A DNA stretch of 29,375 nt from an uncultured Lachnospiraceae bacterium (GTDB lineage Bacteria > Bacillota > Clostridia > Lachnospirales > Lachnospiraceae), in assembly GCA_910584115.1 (NCBI GenBank), contig CAJTYN010000018.1:1-29375 (forward strand), given 5' to 3'. Shown in pieces: positions 24,646 through 29,375 of the stretch. Each line of letters starts with the position of its first letter. The first letter of the stretch is position 1. The notes under the pieces are model-generated. The model saw only the letters and a list, made by a program, of their open reading frames with translations. It was not told where the DNA came from and searched no databases. Both the position numbers and the translations under genes were made by a program.

Positions 24646-25929
24646 TTAAAATAACTTCACGATATCGTGATACATGACCACGAACATCAGCGCCATCAGC
24701 AAGACAAAGCCCGCCATATGGATCATGGCCTCCGCCTGACGGTTCACCGGCTTTTTCCGTATGGCTTCCAGGATCAGGAAGATCAGGCGTCCCCCGTCCA
24801 GCGCCGGGATGGGGAGCAGGTTCATCACGCCCAGATTGGCCGACAGCAGCACGGCGATGTTGAGCATGCTGGCCCACAAGATCTTGCTGCCCTCCGGCTT
24901 CGCCGCCTCATACGTATCCCCGATCACATCCACCACGCCCACCGGGCCGGACAGATCCTTGATCCCGAACTGGCCGGTGAGCAGTTTCGACAGGCTCATC
25001 ACAGTCGTCCGGATCCAGTATTTTACCTCATAGGCGGCGTATTTCAGCACGCCCCAGGAAGAGACTCTCTCCCGCCCCATATTGTAGGCGAATCCTAAGA
25101 TCACCTGCGTACGGCTCGCCGGGGTCACCGTGACCTCCCTGCGCGTCCCCTTGTGCTCATATGTGATGTCCAGCGGCTCTTTTCCCAGAGGATGTTCCTG
25201 GATATACGTCTCATAGTCCTCCTGTGTCTCGATGGCCGTCCCGTTCAGCCCCACGATCACATCCCCCGGCTCTATCCCGGACTCCTCCAGCGGCATCCCC
25301 TCGATCATGGAAGCCACCTCCAGCCTCTCCGAATCCCCCCGGTTGAAACCCATGAGATATCTCTCCTGCGTCTCCGGCTGATAGACGACCGCCTGCTTTT
25401 GTCCATCCCGTCTGACCGTCATCTTGATGGGCGCGTTTTCCAGCTCATTGAGGGCCAGCCAGATACTCAGATCCTGACCGATATCCACGGAATATCCCTG
25501 AAACTCCGTGATCTGATCGCCCGTGCGCAGCCCCGCCTCATAAGCCGGCGAGTCCTCTGGCACCTCCGCCACCTCGGCGGGCACGTAGCCCATCATCGCC
25601 ACGATGACCACAGACAGGACATACGCCATGATAAAGTTAAAGACTGGGCCTGCCGCGATCACCGCGATCCGTCCCCACACAGGCGCCGAATTAAATGACC
25701 CCGGCACCTCGCTGTCCTCATCCTCCCCCAGCATCATGCAGGAGCCGCCGAGGGGCAAGAGTTTCAGACAATACTCCGTCTCCCCCTTTTGCGTGCTGAT
25801 GAGCGTCGGTCCCATCCCCAGGGAAAACTGCCGGACCACGATCCCGTTCTTCTTTGCCAGGAGAAAATGTCCCAATTCATGAAATATGACCAAAACACTG
25901 AATATGATGACCGCAATGAGAACTTTCAA
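24646..25929 (-). CDS. rseP: Site-2 protease RseP/RasP (M50 metalloprotease)
   Basis: Intramembrane zinc protease that cuts anti-sigma factors and leftover signal peptides. The 427-aa protein starts with a TTG at 25929, 5 nt after AGGTG; no in-frame ATG is near. The zinc site HELGH (His17, Glu18, His21) lies in the first TM helix, and the third ligand is in ALDGGRLIF (about 376). Between them are two PDZ-like segments, recognisable by GLRTGDQI and GIEPGDVI, each followed by a loop; the second is less certain. C-terminal TM helices end the chain (MIHMAGFVLLMALMFVV). It starts 1 bp after the dxr stop, so translation is coupled. The TTG start may lower expression. Confidence 0.96.
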   Translation of the reverse strand: MKVLIAVIIFSVLVIFHELGHFLLAKKNGIVVRQFSLGMGPTLISTQKGETEYCLKLLPLGGSCMMLGEDEDSEVPGSFNSAPVWGRIAVIAAGPVFNFIMAYVLSVVIVAMMGYVPAEVAEVPEDSPAYEAGLRTGDQITEFQGYSVDIGQDLSIWLALNELENAPIKMTVRRDGQKQAVVYQPETQERYLMGFNRGDSERLEVASMIEGMPLEESGIEPGDVIVGLNGTAIETQEDYETYIQEHPLGKEPLDITYEHKGTRREVTVTPASRTQVILGFAYNMGRERVSSWGVLKYAAYEVKYWIRTTVMSLSKLLTGQFGIKDLSGPVGVVDVIGDTYEAAKPEGSKILWASMLNIAVLLSANLGVMNLLPIPALDGGRLIFLILEAIRKKPVNRQAEAMIHMAGFVLLMALMFVVMYHDIVKLF

Positions 25930-25930
25930 T

Positions 25931-27073
25931 CTAACACCTGCTTTCTAACCATCGATCTGTATCTGCCTCGATCTCCAAGATCTCGTCCAGCGCGGGATCT
26001 TCTTTTGCATGATGGCGGTCCATGGCGCTGCGGATCGCCTCGTAGATATCCAGGAAACGGATCTCTCCCTTTAGGAATCTGCGCACCGCCCACTCATTGG
26101 CCGCGTTGAACACCGTAGGCATGCTCCCGCCGATCCGGGCCGCCTCCATCGCCATGGAAAGCCCCTCGAACGTCTCCATATCCGGCGCTTCAAAAGAAAT
26201 GGAACCCAGTGCAAAAAGATCCAGCCGCTCACCGGGCAGGAAACGCCTCTCGGGATAGTACAGGGCATACTGGATCGGCAGCTTCATATCCGGCGTGCCC
26301 ATCTGCGCCATCACGGCGCCGTCCTCAAACTCCACCATCGAATGGATGACGCTCTGGGGCTGCACCACCACCTGGATCTGATCCAGATCCGCCCCAAAGA
26401 GCCAGCAGGCTTCCATGACCTCCAGGCCCTTATTGACCAGGGTCGCGGAATCCACGGTGATCTTCTGTCCCATGACCCAGTTGGGATGTTTCAGGGTGTC
26501 TTCCAGCGTGACATCCGCCAGCCTCTCTCTATCGTACCCACGGAAAGGTCCGCCCGAAGCCGTCAGGAGGATCCGGCTGAATGTGCGGGGATCCTCCCCG
26601 TGGAGGCACTGGAAGACGGCGCTGTGCTCACTGTCCACCGGGAGGATGGAGACACCGTGCTCCTTGGCCAGCGGCATGATCAGATGCCCCGCTGTCACCA
26701 GCGTCTCTTTATTGGCCAGCGCGATATCTTTTCCCGCCCGTATGGCTTCCATGGTGGGACGGATCCCGATCATGCCCACCACCGCCGTCACTAAGATCTC
26801 CATCTCTTCCAGCGCCGCCAATGCCAGCATCCCATCCATACCGCCGATCACCTCTGTGCCGGTATCCCGCACGCGCACGGCCAGCTCCCTGGCTCTCTCC
26901 TCATCCATGACCGCCGCCAGCCTGGGATGAAACTCCCGGATCTGCCGCTCCAGCAGGCCGATGTTCGAACCCGCGGCCAGAGCTGCCACCTGGATATCCC
27001 CGTTATTCCTGACCACTTCCAGCGTCTGTGTCCCGATGGAACCGGTCGAACCTAAGATCCCGATCTTTTTCAT
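25931..27073 (-). CDS. dxr: 1-deoxy-D-xylulose-5-phosphate reductoisomerase
   Basis: Makes MEP from DXP with NADPH, the committed step of the MEP isoprenoid pathway whose later step, ispG, is also in this window. I choose the ATG at 27073 (380 aa, MKKIGILGSTGSIG), 7 nt after AGGGG and at the start of the Rossmann fold; an ATG at 27100 adds nine residues without a ribosome site. NADPH-binding GSTGSIG is at 7-13. Metal and substrate residues lie in PVDSEHSAVFQCL and in the conserved SGGPFR and KMSVDSATLVNKGLE-like (KITVDSATLVNKGLE) segments. It begins 32 bp after cdsA and ends 1 bp before rseP. Confidence 0.97.
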   Translation of the reverse strand: MKKIGILGSTGSIGTQTLEVVRNNGDIQVAALAAGSNIGLLERQIREFHPRLAAVMDEERARELAVRVRDTGTEVIGGMDGMLALAALEEMEILVTAVVGMIGIRPTMEAIRAGKDIALANKETLVTAGHLIMPLAKEHGVSILPVDSEHSAVFQCLHGEDPRTFSRILLTASGGPFRGYDRERLADVTLEDTLKHPNWVMGQKITVDSATLVNKGLEVMEACWLFGADLDQIQVVVQPQSVIHSMVEFEDGAVMAQMGTPDMKLPIQYALYYPERRFLPGERLDLFALGSISFEAPDMETFEGLSMAMEAARIGGSMPTVFNAANEWAVRRFLKGEIRFLDIYEAIRSAMDRHHAKEDPALDEILEIEADTDRWLESRC

Positions 27074-27105
27074 GCGTATCCCCTTCTCATTACTATCCAT
27101 TCCAT

Positions 27106-27894
27106 TTATGCCACCATCATCACCAGAAAATATATGACCGGCGCCGTGAAGATCACGCTGTCGAACCGATCCAGGATGCCCCCGTGCCCCGGGATCAGCT
27201 TCCCGTAATCTTTGATCCCCGTCTGTCTCTTGACCGCGGAGGCCGCCAGATCGCCCACCATGGACCAGAGCGCCCCCACTGCGCAGATCACCGCGTATCC
27301 CGCCACGCTGCCTTTCGTCAGATATGCATAGAGCATCCCCAGAAGAGCTGCGCCTGCCACGCCTCCTGCCGCGCCCTCGATGGATTTCTTCGGACTCAGT
27401 ACAGGCGCCATCTTGTGCCTGCCAAATAATACGCCCACGCAGTACGCGCAGGTGTCACAGCCCCAGGAACACAGGAAGATCAGCCAGACATGGTAAAAGC
27501 CGCCCGCAAGCTGCCGCGTCAGGTAAACACAGGAGAGCATCACGGCCACATAGACCATCCCGAAAAAAGCGGCCATCACCTGCCCGGCCTGGTAGCGGGG
27601 ATAAGTGAACACATACACCGACATCAAAAGGCCCAGCCCAGCCAGCACCGCGAACAGCCCATACTCCTGTACGCCCAGCCAGACGGCCGCCTCATACAGC
27701 AAGGCCCCGCCGTATCCGGCCAGACTCAAGATCCCCACGCTGTCCTGGCTGACCCCTGTCGCCTGATAAAATTCCCGCATCCCGATCAGGGAGACGACCG
27801 CCATGGCCGCATACAGCACGATCCCGCCGCGAAAGATCAAGAGAAAGATCGCCGCCACCAGCACGATCCCGCTGAGCAGCCGCGTCCTAAACAT
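27106..27894 (-). CDS. cdsA: Phosphatidate cytidylyltransferase
   Basis: Makes CDP-diacylglycerol, the precursor of membrane phospholipids. It is a 262-aa polytopic membrane protein with about seven to eight hydrophobic helices. The family signature is complete near the C-terminus: SAVKRQTGIKDYGKLIPGHG followed by GILDRFDS. The ATG at 27894 follows AAGGAGG and overlaps the uppS stop by 8 bp. This is the standard uppS-cdsA-dxr-rseP order, so the genes are one operon. Confidence 0.97.
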   Translation of the reverse strand: MFRTRLLSGIVLVAAIFLLIFRGGIVLYAAMAVVSLIGMREFYQATGVSQDSVGILSLAGYGGALLYEAAVWLGVQEYGLFAVLAGLGLLMSVYVFTYPRYQAGQVMAAFFGMVYVAVMLSCVYLTRQLAGGFYHVWLIFLCSWGCDTCAYCVGVLFGRHKMAPVLSPKKSIEGAAGGVAGAALLGMLYAYLTKGSVAGYAVICAVGALWSMVGDLAASAVKRQTGIKDYGKLIPGHGGILDRFDSVIFTAPVIYFLVMMVA

Positions 27895-28630
27895 CTTTTT
27901 CCTCCTTCACGCCTCCGAACCTTCTGTCTCTCTTATTATATTGCTCGATGGCTTTGACCAATTCCTCCCGGTCAAAATCCGGCCAGTGCACCTCCGCGAA
28001 ATAAAATTCTGTATAGGCGAGCTGCCATAAGAGAAAATTCGACAGCCGCAGTTCCCCGCTGGTGCGGATCAAAAGGTCCGGGTCCGGCAGTCCCGCCGTA
28101 TCCAGATAACTCCCGAAACGCTCCTCCGTCATATTCTCCGGCGCCAGCTTCCCCTCCTGGCATTCTGCGAGCATGCGCCGCACGCCCCGCACGATCTCGT
28201 CCCGGCTGCCATAATTGAGCGCCAGCTGAAAATGCAGTTCATCAAACTGGCTGGAAAACTCCTCCAGCGCCCGCACGCTGTCCTGGATATCACGATCAAA
28301 CGCAGAGACTTCACCGATCACCCGCACCTGCATCTTCCATTTCTCCGAGATCTTGATGCATTTCTTCAGATAATCCCGGAAGAGTTTCATCAGTCCTTCC
28401 ACCTCGTCCCGGGACCGTTTCCAGTTCTCGGTGGAAAAGGCAAAGACCGTGAGGTACTTCACGCCCAGCTCGCGGGCATATCCGCAGACCTTCTCCAGAT
28501 TTTCACAGCCTTTCACATGCCCATATCCGCGGGGCATCCCCCTGCGTTTGGCCCATCTGCCGTTGCCATCCAGGATGATGGCGATATGTTCGGGCACATT
28601 TGGTATATCAGATGTATTGGATACATTCAT
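27887..28630 (-). CDS. uppS: Undecaprenyl (polyprenyl) diphosphate synthase
   Basis: Cis-prenyltransferase making the C55 lipid carrier for cell-wall synthesis from products of the MEP pathway. It has 247 aa, the usual size. The diphosphate-binding motif DGNGRWAKRRG is at about 20-30 and the conserved FSTENWKR follows near 70. The C-terminal signature is RTSGELRLSNFLLWQLAYTE, then FYFAEVHWPDF. The ATG at 28630 follows AGGAG with 7-nt spacing. It is separated from frr by a terminator, so a promoter should lie in 28631-28684; no good match is visible there. Confidence 0.97.
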   Translation of the reverse strand: MNVSNTSDIPNVPEHIAIILDGNGRWAKRRGMPRGYGHVKGCENLEKVCGYARELGVKYLTVFAFSTENWKRSRDEVEGLMKLFRDYLKKCIKISEKWKMQVRVIGEVSAFDRDIQDSVRALEEFSSQFDELHFQLALNYGSRDEIVRGVRRMLAECQEGKLAPENMTEERFGSYLDTAGLPDPDLLIRTSGELRLSNFLLWQLAYTEFYFAEVHWPDFDREELVKAIEQYNKRDRRFGGVKEEKDV

Positions 28631-28684
28631 ATCGATCTCCTCTCGTAACTCATCTCCCCGCCAGAGCGTATCTGAAAAGTGCGG

Positions 28685-28711
28685 AAAAAGGGGCCTTCCT
28701 CAAAAGGCCCC
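28685..28711 (-). terminator. Rho-independent terminator after frr
   Basis: An 8-bp stem GGGGCCTT / AAGGCCCC (28690-28697 with 28704-28711) with a 6-nt loop is followed by TTTTT on the minus strand, 27 bp past the frr stop. It ends the pyrH-frr unit before uppS. Confidence 0.9.
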
Positions 28712-28738
28712 CTGCTATCGGATCTGTCAGCGGCCTGC

Positions 28739-29290
28739 CTATACGGTCAAGATCTCTTTGGATTTTTCCTCCACAGCAGCATCCACCTTTTTCACATATT
28801 GATCTGTCATCTTCTGTACTTTGTCTTCCAGCTCCTTGATCTCGTCCTCGGACACATCCCCTTTGCCCAGCTTCTTCAACGTATCGTTTGCATCCCGGCG
28901 GATGTTCCTGAGCGCGACTTTCGCGGCCTCCCCGCGCTTCTTGATGTCCTTGACCAGTTCCTTCCTCCGCTCTTCTGTCAGCTCCGGGAAGACCAGACGG
29001 ATCGTCTTGCCGTCGTTCGTCGGGTTGATCCCCAGATCTGATGTGAGGATCGCCTTCTCGATCTTCTTGACCATATCCGGCTCCCACGGCTGGATCTGGA
29101 TCATCCGTGCCTCTGGTACGCTGACATTGGCCACCTGCTGTATGGGCGTGGGCGCGCCGTAATAGTCCACACTCAGCCGGTCGAGCACCCGCGGATTTGC
29201 CCGTCCCGCACGGATCGTCGCATACTCTGATGCCAGGTTGCTAAGAGTCTTGGTCATCTTCTCATCATACTTTTGAATTCTCTCATCCAT
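28739..29290 (-). CDS. frr: Ribosome recycling factor
   Basis: Splits post-termination ribosomes together with EF-G. I choose the ATG at 29290 (183 aa, MDERIQKYDEKMTKTLSNL), 9 nt after GGGAG; this matches the usual 185-aa family length. An ATG at 29323 would add 11 residues with no ribosome site. Conserved parts are IRAGRANPRVLDRLSVDYYG (about 26-45), TPIQQVANVSVPEARMIQIQPW and the helical C-terminal half with KDIKKRGEAAKVALRNIRRDA. It begins 25 bp after the end of a probable pyrH, the usual gene order. Confidence 0.98.
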   Translation of the reverse strand: MDERIQKYDEKMTKTLSNLASEYATIRAGRANPRVLDRLSVDYYGAPTPIQQVANVSVPEARMIQIQPWEPDMVKKIEKAILTSDLGINPTNDGKTIRLVFPELTEERRKELVKDIKKRGEAAKVALRNIRRDANDTLKKLGKGDVSEDEIKELEDKVQKMTDQYVKKVDAAVEEKSKEILTV

Positions 29291-29315
29291 TTTGTTATTC
29301 TCCCTCAAAAATCTT

Positions 29316-29375
29316 TCATACAAGTACTCTCGTGCCGTGGAGCCTTCCCTGTGCCGTCTGGATGATGCTGTCCTT
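29316..29375 (-). CDS. pyrH: C-terminal end of a probable UMP kinase (partial)
   Basis: The last 19 codons of a minus-strand frame enter from the window edge and stop with TGA at 29318-29316. The peptide KDSIIQTAQGRLHGTRVLV resembles the end of clostridial PyrH, where a helix is followed by GxxxGTxV. The standard pyrH-frr gene order supports this. The piece is too short to be sure. Confidence 0.5.
   Translation of the reverse strand, partial: KDSIIQTAQGRLHGTRVLV

Overview
The window looks like a chromosome segment of an anaerobic, spore-forming Firmicute, probably Clostridia of the Lachnospiraceae kind. The evidence is a PolC-type replicase, the MEP isoprenoid genes dxr and ispG beside frr/uppS/cdsA/rseP, a SpoIID-like protein and strong AGGAGG ribosome binding sites. 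The family assignment is an inference. Every supported gene lies on the minus strand, so the window is transcribed right to left.

Layout in transcription order (high to low coordinates). 29316-24646: tail of a probable pyrH, then frr with a terminator, then uppS-cdsA-dxr-rseP with a terminator; this is the conserved ribosome-recycling, undecaprenyl and phospholipid cluster. 24484-21800: two envelope genes, a SpoIID-like peptidoglycan-binding protein and a membrane-anchored phosphodiester glycosidase. 21794-12529: a complete type I-E CRISPR-Cas operon (cas3-cas8e-cas11-cas7e-cas5e-cas6e-cas1-cas2/DnaQ) with its own near-consensus promoter. 12528-11586: a 44-bp leader, nine repeats with eight 33-nt spacers, then an interruption carrying a strong promoter and a 43-codon gene, then two diverged repeats around one spacer, then a terminator. 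11526-5743: an xpaC-telA-ispG-chemoreceptor operon with a terminator. 5669-1251: polC. 1164-1: the N-terminal part of a BspA-type leucine-rich-repeat surface protein, cut by the window edge.

The main result is at the trailer end of the array. The two diverged repeats (11610-11637 and 11671-11698) keep the parts needed to make one crRNA: an intact 5' handle in the upstream repeat, and a stem rebuilt by a compensatory pair in the downstream one. Their spacer matches a site just upstream of xpaC (11555 downward) at every position from 1 to 14 except 6 and 12, next to an AAT motif. Positions 6 and 12 are the ones Cascade does not read. The 33-nt site runs into the -35 box of the predicted xpaC promoter. 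This arrangement resembles crRNA-like guides that use Cascade as a repressor (the CreA idea), here aimed at an XpaC/TelA stress operon that also carries ispG. The small gene just upstream has a consensus promoter and a perfect 10-nt Shine-Dalgarno, and the mini-array lies in the 3' part of its transcript. This is a hypothesis from sequence only.

The CRISPR block and its neighbours sit between rseP and ispG, genes often close together in related Clostridia, so this stretch is probably an accessory insertion in a core cluster.
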